Shown: positions 51,850 to 61,732, counted from the first letter of the stretch. The stretch is DNA of 64,000 nucleotides from Leadbetterella sp. (GCA_019638185.1 JAHBUH010000005.1:152825-216824), one strand, 5' to 3'. Program-made: numbers and translations. Notes: a model not told the origin generated them from the sequence alone.

Positions 51850-54800
51850 ATGGAAAAAGTTCAACGTTTCAAAGGTTATCTGAATAGCCTGAATCCGGTT
51901 CTCTTACTGGGGCTGGTGATGTTATTGGCCTGGAGCATTCCCCTTCATGCGGAAGCCCGGGTAGCAGAAATTAAAGGTACCGTAAAAGACTCGAAAGGGG
52001 AGGCGCTCATAGGAGCCAGTATTAATGTGAAGGGGAAAACGACAGGTACCATGGCCGATGTGAACGGTAACTTCAGCATCCAGGTGGATGCGAATGACAT
52101 CCTGGTGGTTTCTTATGTGGGCTATGTCAGCCAGGAAGTCTCGGTGAATGGCCGTTCGGTCGTTAATGTGGTGCTGATGGAAGACCAGAGCCTGCTGGAA
52201 GAAGTAGTGGTGGTGGGTTACGGTACGCAGAAAAAAGCGGACCTCACGGGGGCCATTGCTAATATTAAAACCGAGGAGATCACCAAACAGCCGGCTACCT
52301 CCGCCATGCAGTCTATCCAGGGTAAAATAGCCGGTGCCACCATCATCGCTAATGAAGCGCCCGGTTCTACGCCTACGGTGCTGATCCGCGGTATGGGTAC
52401 GGCACTCGGGGGCAGAAACCCGCTGTATGTAGTAGACGGGATGCCAGTGGATAACATTAATAACATCCACCCGAACGACATCCAGTCCATGGATATCCTC
52501 AAAGACGCCTCTTCCGCTTCTATCTACGGTCTGAGAGCCGCTAACGGGGTGGTTATCGTTACCACTAAAAAAGGGAAAAGCGGTAAAATGCAGATTTCCT
52601 ATGACGGTTACATGGGCGTGAAAGGCGTGCTGAACCGGGTGGAAATGGCTAATGCGCAGCAGTATATTACCTATTTTAACGAAAACCTGGATAATATAGC
52701 CGCGGCTAACCAGCCCTGGAGGCTGAAGCCTAACCAGGCTAATAACACCGACTGGTATAACGAACTCCTTCAGAAAGGACAGCAGATGAGCCATTCCGTG
52801 AACCTCTCCGGCGGATCAGAAAACGTGGACTTCTTTGTGAGTTACAATAACCTGGCCGAAGAAGGTATCCTGAAAGGCGCTAAATACCAGCGGAATACCC
52901 TGCGGAATAATAACCAGTACCGCTTCTTTAAAGATCGTCTGAAAATTAACCAGACCCTGAACTTTACCTTTACCGAAGCACAGCCCAAAGGCTACGGTCT
53001 CTTTAATGAGGCCTACCGCCAGTCGCCGCTGGTGCCGGTATGGTATGCTAACGGAAGAGCCGGCCGCACCGTATGGAACCGCACCACCGGTATAGTAGGG
53101 TATGAGAGAAACGCAGGTGAAACCGTAGGTAACCTGAACTCCATAGGTAACCCCGTATACTCCCTCATGCAGCAAAGAGAGCTTTTAAATACCAATACCC
53201 TGCAGGGCGGGTTTGACGCCGAAGTGAAGATCACGGATTACCTGAAATTCAACTCGCGCGTGGGAGCTACCCGTTACGGTTCAAGAAGTCGGAATTTTAC
53301 GGATGTTCGTAATAACTGGCTGAACGCCGACCCTACCCGTACAGAAGCCGAATTTAATACGCTGAAGGCGGCTAATCCTACCACCACGGCCTATGCGAAT
53401 AACAGCTTTAGCTACTCCACGTCTGAATCTTTCCGGTGGGTGTGGGAAAACTTCGCTACTTTCCAAAAGTCATTTGGAAACCATAACCTGGAAGCTACAG
53501 CCGGTTTCTCGCGGGAGAAAGTAGGGATAGGCAGCGGCATTAGCGGAACAGGCTACGATGTGCCCCGGCAGGAGCAGTACTGGAACATTAACCTGGGCAC
53601 CGGCGGGTACCAGAAGACCATTAATCAGACCTATTATACGCCCAGAGCCCTGGCTTCTTATTTTGCCAGAGCCCAGTATAACTTTAACAGCAAATATTAC
53701 CTGACCGCTACGGTTCGCCGGGACGGATCCAGCGTATTTAAAAACAGCCAGGAATACTGGGGTACTTTCCCCTCCGTGGGTGCAGGCTGGACCGTATCTA
53801 ACGAAAGCTTCATGAAAGACTCCTTCCTGGATTACCTGAAGGTCCGGGCCAACTGGGGTAAGCTGGGTAACCAGGATATCCCGCTGAACGTATCGCAGAT
53901 CCTGACCGATGCAGGAAGCAGTAACCGGAACTACGTGTTCGGAGCCGGCCAGGACCTGGTATTCGGTGCGGTGTACGGTACACCTGCCGTAGATGTATCC
54001 TGGGAGGTAACTACGGAAACCGGCTTCGGTGCTGACTTCGCGTTATTGAAAGACCGGCTGAGCGGTTCCATTGATTACTATCATAAGCTGAACACAAACG
54101 CCATCCTGCTGGTAACGCCTACCTTTACTTCGGAATACGAAAATAACTTCTATGCGCACGGCGCTAAAGTACTGAACAGCGGTATCGAGCTGGGCCTGAA
54201 CTGGTCGGATAAAACGGAGATCGGACTGAAATACAGCGTTGGGGTAAACTATGCGTATAATAAAAACACCGTAAAAGACGTGACACCGGCCTATGACGGA
54301 CAAACCGGCGGTAGCCTGGGTAACGGCCAGATCACCAAGCAGCTTAAAGAAGGATATCCTATCTATGCCTGGTGGATGTACGAAGCTAACGGCGTATGGC
54401 AAACCAAGGAGGAGCTGAATGCCAAGGATGTGGTGAAACTGGGATCACCCCGGCCCGGCCACCTGAAATATGCCGACACGAACAGTGACAGCTTAATTAA
54501 TAACCTGGATAAGGTGTTTTACGGATCCTACCTGCCTACTTCTACTTACGGGGTTAACCTGAGTGTGGAGTACAAAAACATTGACCTTTCCGTTTATGGA
54601 TACGGCGTGGGCGGAAACCAGATCTATAACGGCCTGAAAGGTACCCGGATAGACGGTGGTGAGAACGTGCCGCTGGATCTGTTTGAGAAACGCTGGCACG
54701 GTGCGGGTACCAGCACCGTGGATCCCGGCGCTGACCGCGACTCTTACGCTTCCAGCTATTACCTGGAGCCGGGCGGATTCTTCCGGATCAATAACATCAC

Positions 54801-55008
54801 CCTGGGTTATACCCTGAATAAGCTCTACTCCGGCTCTTCCAAGCTGAGAGTGTATGCTACGGCCCAAAACCCGCTGATGTTTACCAAATACACCGGGTTC
54901 TCGCCTGAAATTGCCGATAACGGCGACCCTTCCGGAACCTCGGGTATCGAGCTTTCAGCTTATCCTACCACCCGAAACTTTATCATAGGTCTGAACTTAC
55001 AATTTTAA
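51850..55008 (+). CDS. susC: SusC-family TonB-dependent glycan transporter
   Basis: 1052 aa. After the signal (to HAEA), a CarboxypepD_reg-like domain (~38-120; GTVKDSKGEALIGASINVKG) precedes the plug, with the family hallmark EVVVVGYGTQKKADLTGAI. The long barrel ends PTTRNFIIGLNLQF with terminal Phe. It imports oligosaccharides through the outer membrane with the SusD lid encoded 5 bp downstream. No anti-sigma or hybrid two-component regulator gene is adjacent. Substrate inferred from the GH30 and PF10091 neighbours: a beta-glucan. Confidence 0.95.
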   Translation: MEKVQRFKGYLNSLNPVLLLGLVMLLAWSIPLHAEARVAEIKGTVKDSKGEALIGASINVKGKTTGTMADVNGNFSIQVDANDILVVSYVGYVSQEVSVNGRSVVNVVLMEDQSLLEEVVVVGYGTQKKADLTGAIANIKTEEITKQPATSAMQSIQGKIAGATIIANEAPGSTPTVLIRGMGTALGGRNPLYVVDGMPVDNINNIHPNDIQSMDILKDASSASIYGLRAANGVVIVTTKKGKSGKMQISYDGYMGVKGVLNRVEMANAQQYITYFNENLDNIAAANQPWRLKPNQANNTDWYNELLQKGQQMSHSVNLSGGSENVDFFVSYNNLAEEGILKGAKYQRNTLRNNNQYRFFKDRLKINQTLNFTFTEAQPKGYGLFNEAYRQSPLVPVWYANGRAGRTVWNRTTGIVGYERNAGETVGNLNSIGNPVYSLMQQRELLNTNTLQGGFDAEVKITDYLKFNSRVGATRYGSRSRNFTDVRNNWLNADPTRTEAEFNTLKAANPTTTAYANNSFSYSTSESFRWVWENFATFQKSFGNHNLEATAGFSREKVGIGSGISGTGYDVPRQEQYWNINLGTGGYQKTINQTYYTPRALASYFARAQYNFNSKYYLTATVRRDGSSVFKNSQEYWGTFPSVGAGWTVSNESFMKDSFLDYLKVRANWGKLGNQDIPLNVSQILTDAGSSNRNYVFGAGQDLVFGAVYGTPAVDVSWEVTTETGFGADFALLKDRLSGSIDYYHKLNTNAILLVTPTFTSEYENNFYAHGAKVLNSGIELGLNWSDKTEIGLKYSVGVNYAYNKNTVKDVTPAYDGQTGGSLGNGQITKQLKEGYPIYAWWMYEANGVWQTKEELNAKDVVKLGSPRPGHLKYADTNSDSLINNLDKVFYGSYLPTSTYGVNLSVEYKNIDLSVYGYGVGGNQIYNGLKGTRIDGGENVPLDLFEKRWHGAGTSTVDPGADRDSYASSYYLEPGGFFRINNITLGYTLNKLYSGSSKLRVYATAQNPLMFTKYTGFSPEIADNGDPSGTSGIELSAYPTTRNFIIGLNLQF

Positions 55009-55013
55009 TCATC

Positions 55014-56444
55014 ATGAAAAGAAGTAAATTATATATAACATCAGTAATGGCGCTGTCTTTGGGGATCACCTCCTGTGCAGACGACTTCCTGAATGTAGAT
55101 TCCAGAGAAACCGTAGAAGCCCGGGATAAGGACGTTACTTATGAGCCGGAAGCCTTTATAAATGGCGTTTACGGGATGTTTACCGAGTGGGACTATGCGT
55201 TTTCTTTCCTGGGTATTACGGATATGCTCTCCGATAACGCCGATAAAGGCTCATCGCTCACGGATAAAGGTACGGATAAGGATGTACTGGATGATCTGAC
55301 CTATAATGCGGGTAATGCGGGCTCATTCCATGCCATGTGGACGCGCTGGTACAAGACCATCGGTCGCGCCACCCTGGCCATTGAATATACGGAAAACTTC
55401 GGGCTGACAGACCAGGCCTATAAAAACAGGCTGATCGGCGAGGCCCGGTTTATCCGGGCGCTGAACTACTTTTACCTGGTTCGGGGCTGGGGAGCCGTGC
55501 CGCTGCAGCACCTGGACCTGAAAAGAAGAGCGCCGGAAGCAGAGGTGTACGCGTACATTGAGCAGGATCTGCTGGCGGCTATTGATGTGCTGCCTTTGAA
55601 GTCGGGCTATGCGGCAAAAGACCTGGGACGGGCTACCAAGGGTGCCGCACAGGGACTTCTTTCCAAAGTGTATCTTTACCAGAAGAAATACCAGCAGGCT
55701 GCAGATATGGCAAAAACGGTATTGGCCTCCGGTCAATATTCCCTGGAGCCGGATTACGCTAAAATCTGGCGGGAAGAAGGTGAAAATGGGCGGGAGTCGC
55801 TTTTCGAATTCCAGGCCCGGGGGGTATCCATTGCCCATGGGATCCAGCAGTATTCACAGACCCAGGGAGCCCGGGGTACCGGCGGCTGGGGCTGGGGCTT
55901 TAACACCCCTACTGATAACCTGGTGAAAGCATTCCTGGCTGAGAAAGACTCTATCCGGATGAATGCCACCATTATGTTCAGAGGCGAAACCCTGTATGAC
56001 GGCCGCGTAGTGAATGCCGGTGCTGAAAACGCCATGTACAATGAGAAAGCGTACGACTCGGCTAACCCCGGTGGCGCCGATAACGGTAAAAACCTCCGCT
56101 ACCTGCGTTTAGGCGAAATTTACCTCATCCTGGCGGAAGCGGCTAATGAGCTGGGAAATACGGCAGAAGCCCTGCAGGCCCTGAATACCGTTCGGAGCCG
56201 GGTGAAACTTCCTGCCTATACATCATCTAACCAGGCAGAGATCCGGAATAAAATCTGGAATGAAAGAAGGCTGGAACTGGCGTTTGAACATGATCGCTGG
56301 TCTGACCTGGTACGTACCCGTAAGGCAGAAGAAGCTATGAAGGCTAACGGTAAGGATTTTAAACCTGCTAAGCACTACCTGTTCCCGGTACATACCAATC
56401 AGCTGATCCAGATTCCGGGTTTTGAACAAAATCCGAACTGGTAA
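55014..56444 (+). CDS. susD: SusD/RagB-family glycan-binding lipoprotein
   Basis: 476 aa. Lipobox LGITSC. Tetratricopeptide-like helices (RFIRALNYFYLVRGWGAVPL, GLLSKVYLYQKKYQQAADMA) and the C-terminal RagB/SusD domain (IRNKIWNERRLELAFEHDRW, LFPVHTNQLIQIPGFEQNPNW) are typical. It forms the lid on SusC at the cell surface. Follows susC by 5 bp and is followed by a strong terminator. Confidence 0.95.
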   Translation: MKRSKLYITSVMALSLGITSCADDFLNVDSRETVEARDKDVTYEPEAFINGVYGMFTEWDYAFSFLGITDMLSDNADKGSSLTDKGTDKDVLDDLTYNAGNAGSFHAMWTRWYKTIGRATLAIEYTENFGLTDQAYKNRLIGEARFIRALNYFYLVRGWGAVPLQHLDLKRRAPEAEVYAYIEQDLLAAIDVLPLKSGYAAKDLGRATKGAAQGLLSKVYLYQKKYQQAADMAKTVLASGQYSLEPDYAKIWREEGENGRESLFEFQARGVSIAHGIQQYSQTQGARGTGGWGWGFNTPTDNLVKAFLAEKDSIRMNATIMFRGETLYDGRVVNAGAENAMYNEKAYDSANPGGADNGKNLRYLRLGEIYLILAEAANELGNTAEALQALNTVRSRVKLPAYTSSNQAEIRNKIWNERRLELAFEHDRWSDLVRTRKAEEAMKANGKDFKPAKHYLFPVHTNQLIQIPGFEQNPNW

Positions 56445-56465
56445 TTTCCGGTTAATTTATAAACC

Positions 56466-56503
56466 AAAAGCACACAGATACGTTACTATCTGTGTGCTTT
56501 TTA
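56466..56503 (+). terminator. Terminator after susD
   Basis: AAAAGCACACAGATA at 56466-56480 pairs perfectly with TATCTGTGTGCTTTT at 56487-56501 (15 bp, loop CGTTAC), with a T-run at the end. It lies 21 bp after the stop and before the next gene, so readthrough of this element would set expression of the PF10091 lipoprotein. Confidence 0.85.
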
Positions 56504-56515
56504 ATTTGTGCAAAA

Positions 56516-58132
56516 ATGAAAAGGTTATTATTTCTGCTGTTATTAGGGGTAGGAGGCTGCAAGGAGAAGGAAGAAGTTCCGGCAGAAAATCTCCTGGTAT
56601 ATAAAATTTCCTTAGACGGCAATGATACGCAAAACGCCTCCTTAGTGGAAATCCCGCTGAGACCGGAGATCCGGGTGGAGTTCAGTCATGCGCCGGAGCC
56701 GGGCACTAACTTTTCCACGTTTGTGATCCTGCTTAATAAGAATAACGAAAGAATCCCGCTGAATTACCAGGTTTCGGGGACCAGTCTGACGGTAAGTCCT
56801 TTGGCTGACCTTCCTGGTTTTCAGAAATATACTTTTGTCATCCAAAGGGGCTTGCCCTCCTCTACAAAAGGCACCTTACAAAGTGAGCATAGCTTCCTGT
56901 TTTATACCACCTATGACCCGCAGGATAAATTTGAGCGGATCAGCCGGGAGGCCCTCCTGGATAAGGTGCAGGCCCAGACCTTTAAATACTTCTGGGATTT
57001 TGCCCACCCGGCCTCGGGCATGATCCGCGAGCGGAACACCTCCCAGGCTACCGTCACCACCGGTGGCACGGGCTTCGGCATCATGGGCATCGTCACCGGA
57101 GCAGCACGCAAATTCATTACCCGCACGGAAGGACTGGAACGGGTGAAAAGGATAGTAAGCTTCCTGGAAAAAGCCGACTCCTATCACGGGGCCTTTGCCC
57201 ACTGGTATAACGCTGAAACCGGCAAAACCCAGCCCTTCAGCGCCAAAGATAACGGCGCTGACCTGGTAGAAACCTCTTTCCTGTTTATGGGCCTCCTGAC
57301 GGCCGCAGAATATTTTAATGACAGCGATCTGACCCGGCGCGTGAATGCCCTCTACCAGGCCGTGGAATGGAATTTCTTCCTGAATGGAACGGAAAGCCTC
57401 TTCTGGCACTGGAGTCCTGACTACGGCTTTGAGCTGAACCTGAAGATCCGTGGCTGGAACGAAGCCCTGATGGTGTATGTCCTGGCGGCCGGATCGGAAA
57501 AATATGCCATTGAGAAAGCGAACTATGTTAACGGCTGGACCCGTAACGGGGGCTTTGTGAACGGCAACTCCTACCACGGCATCCGGCTGCCCCTGGGCCC
57601 CGATTACGGCGGCCCGCTCTTTATGTCGCAATACAGCTTCCTGGGAATTAATCCTTTCGGGCTGTCTGACGATTACATCGCTGACTATGCCGTGCAGTGC
57701 CGGGATCATACGCTCATTAACCGGGCCTATTGCATAGCTAATCCGGGCCGTTTTCCGGGCTATAACCGCTACTCCTGGGGGCTTACGGCCAGTGATAACC
57801 CCGGCGGCTATGCAGCGCACTCCCCACGAAACGACAAGGGCGTGATCACGCCTACGGCGGCGCTGGGCTCCTTTCCCTATACGCCGGAGGAATCCATGGA
57901 GGCCTTAGAGTTTTTCTATTACAAATCAGGTGACCGGCTGTGGGGTGAATACGGGTTTAAAGATGCGTATTCCGTGAAAGACGACTGGTATGCCGGCAGC
58001 TATATTGCCATAGACCAGGGGCCTATCCTTATCGGTATCGAAAACTACCGGTCCGGCCTGCTGTGGAAGAATGGGATGAAAAGCCCGCCGGTACAAAAAG
58101 GGCTTAAGGCCCTGGGTTTTAAATTGCCGTAA
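56516..58132 (+). CDS. PF10091 (glucoamylase-like/GH144-type) lipoprotein
   Basis: 538 aa from ATG 56516 (MKRLLFLLLLGVGGC), a lipoprotein; an ATG at 56492 would lie in the terminator hairpin. The first ~130 residues form an Ig-like domain. From ~135 the catalytic domain reads QTFKYFWDFAHPASGMIRER, then TGGTGFGIMGI, YNAETGKTQPFSAKDNGADL, FGLSDDYIAD and WGLTASDNPGG. This is the GH144/PF10091 pattern of endo-beta-1,2-glucanases and relatives. It has a close partner on the opposite strand next door. The substrate must be a glucan imported or bound by the SusCD pair; the exact linkage is not certain. Confidence 0.88.
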   Translation: MKRLLFLLLLGVGGCKEKEEVPAENLLVYKISLDGNDTQNASLVEIPLRPEIRVEFSHAPEPGTNFSTFVILLNKNNERIPLNYQVSGTSLTVSPLADLPGFQKYTFVIQRGLPSSTKGTLQSEHSFLFYTTYDPQDKFERISREALLDKVQAQTFKYFWDFAHPASGMIRERNTSQATVTTGGTGFGIMGIVTGAARKFITRTEGLERVKRIVSFLEKADSYHGAFAHWYNAETGKTQPFSAKDNGADLVETSFLFMGLLTAAEYFNDSDLTRRVNALYQAVEWNFFLNGTESLFWHWSPDYGFELNLKIRGWNEALMVYVLAAGSEKYAIEKANYVNGWTRNGGFVNGNSYHGIRLPLGPDYGGPLFMSQYSFLGINPFGLSDDYIADYAVQCRDHTLINRAYCIANPGRFPGYNRYSWGLTASDNPGGYAAHSPRNDKGVITPTAALGSFPYTPEESMEALEFFYYKSGDRLWGEYGFKDAYSVKDDWYAGSYIAIDQGPILIGIENYRSGLLWKNGMKSPPVQKGLKALGFKLP

Positions 58133-58160
58133 AAAAAAGAGGCCCGAAGCCTCTTTTTTT
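58132..58160. terminator. Bidirectional terminator between the two PF10091 genes
   Basis: A-run, GAGGC (58139-58143), loop CCGAA, GCCTC (58149-58153), T-run. Works in both directions, with a T-run on either strand. It overlaps the last bases of both converging genes. Confidence 0.85.
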
Positions 58161-59457
58161 ATTTCAGTTTCGGGCTCTCAAAGCCCAGTTTCTTCAAACC
58201 GTCCCGGATCTCCGGAATCCCCATGAAGAGGTTCCATAACAGTCCGCTGCGGTGATTCTCGATCATCACCACAATAGGCCCCTGGTCAATGGCCAGGTAA
58301 GACTGTGCCACCCAGTTTTTGGAGTCGTTAAAGGCATCGTAAAAGCCGTACTTGCCCCATAGCTGGTCACCGCGCTCGTCATAGAAATAACGCAGGGCTG
58401 CCATAGACTCTTTCGGGGTATACGGGAAAGACGATAGCGCCGCCGTAGGGGTGATCACCCCCAGGTCATTGGTAGGCGAGTGGGCGTTATACCCCTCGTG
58501 ATTATCCGAGGCGGTCAGGCCCCAGCTTTTCTCGCTGTACCCTTTAAAACCTTTGGGGTTTTTAACACAATGCAGGTAGTTTATGCGGGTATGATTAACG
58601 TTCTGCTCCCAGTAGTCGGCATAACGGTCTTTCAGCCCCCGGGGGTCCAGCCCCAGGAAAGAGTAGTGGGCAAAAAACAGTGGGCCGCCGTAATCAAATC
58701 CCAGCGGAAGCTTCACACCGTAAAACTCTTTCCCGTTAAAGAAATGGTCATTTTTAGCGTAGCACTTGTGATAGATATCCGGGTTAATGGCATATTTTTT
58801 AGACGAAGCGGCCAGCACATACGTGATCAGGGTTTCATTATACCCCCTCAGTTCAAAGTTCATGGCCCAGCCGTTATTGGGGCTCCAATGCCAGTAAAGC
58901 TGGTTTTTGGATCCCTGGGTGTACCAGTCCCATTCTATCTCGTTCCACATCATGGTGATCAGGCCGCGCAGGCTGTTCTCTGCAGGGTTATTCTGATCAA
59001 AATACTGTCGGGCGGTAAGCAGCCCCTGGAACAGGAAAGCCGTTTCCACCAGGTCGCCGCCATCGTCCTTCCGGCTGAAAGGAATGGTCTGGCCGGTGCT
59101 GCCGTGAAGCCAATGAGGAAATACACCGTGATACACCGGCGCTTTAGATAGAAAACGGGCTATTTTCTGGATGCGCTGCGCGCCCTCTTCCCGGCTGATC
59201 CAGCCCCGGTCTACGGCCACTACGATGGCCATCACGCCAAAGCCCGTGCCCCCTGTGGTGCAGGTTTCGTCACCGTAGCCGAAAGAATGATTACTTCTCT
59301 CCCGGGCCAGCCCGCTTACCGGGTGGCCGAAATCCCAGAAATACTGAAAAGTCTGCTTCTGAACCAGGTCCAGCAGCTGGTCATCGGTCAGCTTGCTCTT
59401 TTGGGCACAAAGCAGGCCGGGCAGGAGAAGTAGTGCCAGCAATGATCGTATCATCAT
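58159..59457 (-). CDS. PF10091 (glucoamylase-like/GH144-type) secreted enzyme
   Basis: 432 aa. Signal peptide MMIRSLLALLLLPGLLCA, with no lipobox Cys at the cleavage site in a lipoprotein pattern apart from LLCAQ; most likely periplasmic. Same catalytic pattern as the neighbour: KQTFQYFWDFGHPVSGLARE, TGGTGFGVMAI, ESMAALRYFYDERGDQLWG. It lacks the N-terminal Ig-like domain of the neighbour. Follows the DUF4270 gene by 5 bp on the minus strand. With the lipoprotein paralogue it probably splits surface and periplasmic steps of one glucan pathway (inference). Confidence 0.9.
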   Translation of the reverse strand: MMIRSLLALLLLPGLLCAQKSKLTDDQLLDLVQKQTFQYFWDFGHPVSGLARERSNHSFGYGDETCTTGGTGFGVMAIVVAVDRGWISREEGAQRIQKIARFLSKAPVYHGVFPHWLHGSTGQTIPFSRKDDGGDLVETAFLFQGLLTARQYFDQNNPAENSLRGLITMMWNEIEWDWYTQGSKNQLYWHWSPNNGWAMNFELRGYNETLITYVLAASSKKYAINPDIYHKCYAKNDHFFNGKEFYGVKLPLGFDYGGPLFFAHYSFLGLDPRGLKDRYADYWEQNVNHTRINYLHCVKNPKGFKGYSEKSWGLTASDNHEGYNAHSPTNDLGVITPTAALSSFPYTPKESMAALRYFYDERGDQLWGKYGFYDAFNDSKNWVAQSYLAIDQGPIVVMIENHRSGLLWNLFMGIPEIRDGLKKLGFESPKLK

Positions 59458-59462
59458 TAAAA

Positions 59463-60848
59463 TCAGTACCGGTTATAGTAAAGGAGCAGGCGGGGCTTTA
59501 AAAATACCAGCCTGGAGAGATTGTCGTTGGCCAGGATAGCCGCCCCGCTGGTGGTCACCCCTGCCGGGAGCAGCAGCAACTGCTTATTCAGGTCGCCCTT
59601 GAACACCTGCCGCTGCACATAGCCGGTAATATCCACGTTCAGGAAAGTAGAGGTGTCAGTCAGCGTATAATAGTCGCCCATTACCACATCACTCAGCCCG
59701 TTAAACAGGTAGGTGCGCTGGTTAGACGAGTTTCTTTTCTGCTGGTTACGCGAATCGGCCTCTGCCAGGGTCATATAATAGGTTCTGCGGTAGAGACCGT
59801 TCAGTTTGGACGGATCCAGCTCAAACTCCAGTATTGCCTTGGCTATTTTCACGTTTTTCCCGAGATGTTTAAGCGAGCTGAGGTCTATTTTGGGACTGAT
59901 CCCGCTTCCACCCTGGAGGTAAAGCCGATCAGCTGCCGTGGTCAGCGGTATCTCGTTATGGTCTTTGGTCAGGGAGGCCAGCGCGGTCTTGCTGCGGTCA
60001 AACGCCAGCGAGGAGAAACGCGGTCCGCTGATATCAAATACGTACACCTGGCGCACGGTGTCGCCTTCGGTATGCCAGTACGGGATCATGGAGCTGTTTG
60101 TGCCGTTCAGGTCAAAAACCCCCACTGAAAAGCCGTACACTGCTTTATTGCCTTTGTCCGGAACGATGGCAAATCCCTTGAACTTACTGAGAAAGGTGGT
60201 GTTATTGCCTTTGGCAGCAGCGGCTTCGTCCATCATTTCCCGGGCCAGGGCCTTGGGCAGGGGTACAAAGAAGGGCTTAGCCTTCCCGGTAGAATCATCT
60301 GTCAGGGTGCGAAGGTTAAGCTGGAACTCGGCAATAGGCTGGGGATCATACGCCAGCTTCTCATTGCCGTTATACGGGGTGGTCTTCATGACCTCCTTCA
60401 GCCGGTGTATCTTGAACTTGCTGATGGCGGTGGTATCACCGTATATGCGGGCACCGTCATAATAAAGCCGGAAATTCATGGAGTCGGCCACCGTGGAAGC
60501 ACTCAGTTTAAGCGTATCGTACAGCGTGGTGCCGTTAGTACCGGTAATCACGGCACCTGAAGCATTAAACTGCGGGAATAAGGAGGGCTGGAAATAAGCC
60601 ACGGCCTCCACCGCACCAAACACGGGGTCAGTTATGTTTCCTGAAAGCAGGTAAACGGAGTTTCCGTTCACTGCTGAATCCGACAGCACCGTGGAGTAAT
60701 TCACACTTACGGTGTCGGTATAGATCGCATTGAGGGTTCCGTCTGTGCCTAATCCCAGGCCAATGTCTGAAGGATCATGACATGCAAAGAGAGAAACGCT
60801 TAAAGCAAGCGCTATAAGCTTTCCGAAACCAGAAAATTTGTTTTTCAT
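59463..60848 (-). CDS. DUF4270 lipoprotein
   Basis: 461 aa from ATG 60848 (MKNKFSGFGKLIALALS); lipobox SLFAC. The longer frame upstream runs into the next gene. The mature protein has the DUF4270 opening DPSDIGLGLGTDGTLN, then beta-rich segments, ending FLKPRLLLYYNRY. Function unknown in the family. Such genes are commonly found next to the glycogen-synthase-like gene in Bacteroidota, as here (7 bp apart). Confidence 0.86.
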   Translation of the reverse strand: MKNKFSGFGKLIALALSVSLFACHDPSDIGLGLGTDGTLNAIYTDTVSVNYSTVLSDSAVNGNSVYLLSGNITDPVFGAVEAVAYFQPSLFPQFNASGAVITGTNGTTLYDTLKLSASTVADSMNFRLYYDGARIYGDTTAISKFKIHRLKEVMKTTPYNGNEKLAYDPQPIAEFQLNLRTLTDDSTGKAKPFFVPLPKALAREMMDEAAAAKGNNTTFLSKFKGFAIVPDKGNKAVYGFSVGVFDLNGTNSSMIPYWHTEGDTVRQVYVFDISGPRFSSLAFDRSKTALASLTKDHNEIPLTTAADRLYLQGGSGISPKIDLSSLKHLGKNVKIAKAILEFELDPSKLNGLYRRTYYMTLAEADSRNQQKRNSSNQRTYLFNGLSDVVMGDYYTLTDTSTFLNVDITGYVQRQVFKGDLNKQLLLLPAGVTTSGAAILANDNLSRLVFLKPRLLLYYNRY

Positions 60849-60855
60849 AAAGTGC

Positions 60856-61665
60856 TTAATCAGCCAATTCAGTATAAAGGTTATAGAAAGTTTCCGCCAC
60901 GTTCTCGTCGCCCACGTACGAGTTAATCTGCCTCTCGGCAGTTTCATCCAGGGCGGAGGTCACGGCTTCGTTCAGGGATGGATTGGCTCTCACCACCACA
61001 TCAGAGTACTGGCAACCTATCTTGATAAATCCGTAGAAGTCACGGGAGCGCAGGTTAGCCAGGTTCTCGTCGCCGATGTCCATCATTTTCACTTTCGGAA
61101 ACATGTCATCTGAAAACGTATGATCAAACGAGTTATTATAAACCGAGAAGATGGTTTTGGTATTTTTGAAGATGGGATCGTTCTTATAAGTCGTTTTCAG
61201 GTACAGCGGGATCAGGGCGGTCATCCAGTCGGTACAGTGCACCACATCCGGCGCCCAGCCCAGCTTTTTAACGGTCTCCAGCGCTCCTTTGCAGAAGAAG
61301 ATGGCCCTTTCGTCGTTATCATCGTAAAATGTGCCTGCTTTGTCAGTAAATACGGTCTTTCTGTGGAAATAATCTTCATTGTCAAGAAAATAAACCTGGA
61401 GCTTGGCCGAAGGGATAGAGGCTACTTTAATGATCAAAGGCTTCTCCTCTTCGCCGATGCTGATGTTAATCCCGGATAATCTGACCACCTCGTGAAGCCG
61501 GTGCTTGCGCTCATTGATTAGTCCGAACCGCGGAATCAGAATTCTAATCTCCATCCCCCTTTCCTGCATTTCCTGTGGTAGTTTTCTAAGTAACGAAGCG
61601 ATTTGGGAAGTTTCAAGAAAAGGATCAATTTCACTGGAGATGTACAGAATACGTAATTTACTCAT
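60856..61665 (-). CDS. Glycogen/starch synthase-like protein, N-terminal GT5 domain only
   Basis: 269 aa from ATG 61665 (MSKLRILYISSEIDPFLETS); 12 extra residues from a further upstream start are not needed. The starch-synthase catalytic N-domain is visible: RGMEIRILIPRFGLINERKH, APDVVHCTDWMTALIPLYL, FSVYNNSFDHTF. The C-terminal GT1-like half that completes the active site of GlgA (about 200 residues) is absent, and the frame ends with a normal stop. It may be regulatory or have a shifted function; a real enzyme would need another subunit. Conserved partner of DUF4270 downstream. Confidence 0.85.
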   Translation of the reverse strand: MSKLRILYISSEIDPFLETSQIASLLRKLPQEMQERGMEIRILIPRFGLINERKHRLHEVVRLSGINISIGEEEKPLIIKVASIPSAKLQVYFLDNEDYFHRKTVFTDKAGTFYDDNDERAIFFCKGALETVKKLGWAPDVVHCTDWMTALIPLYLKTTYKNDPIFKNTKTIFSVYNNSFDHTFSDDMFPKVKMMDIGDENLANLRSRDFYGFIKIGCQYSDVVVRANPSLNEAVTSALDETAERQINSYVGDENVAETFYNLYTELAD

Positions 61666-61698
61666 ATAAAACCTTTGGATGTTAACTAAATACGGGTG

Positions 61699-61732
61699 CA
61701 AAGATACTATAAAAAAATCGATAAATAACCAA
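61699..61732 (-). promoter_or_regulatory. Promoter of the GT5-like gene
   Basis: Minus-strand TATCTTTG (plus 61699-61706) fits TAnnTTTG, with TTG (plus CAA at 61730-61732) 23 bp further upstream. It lies 33 bp before the start. Confidence 0.5.
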
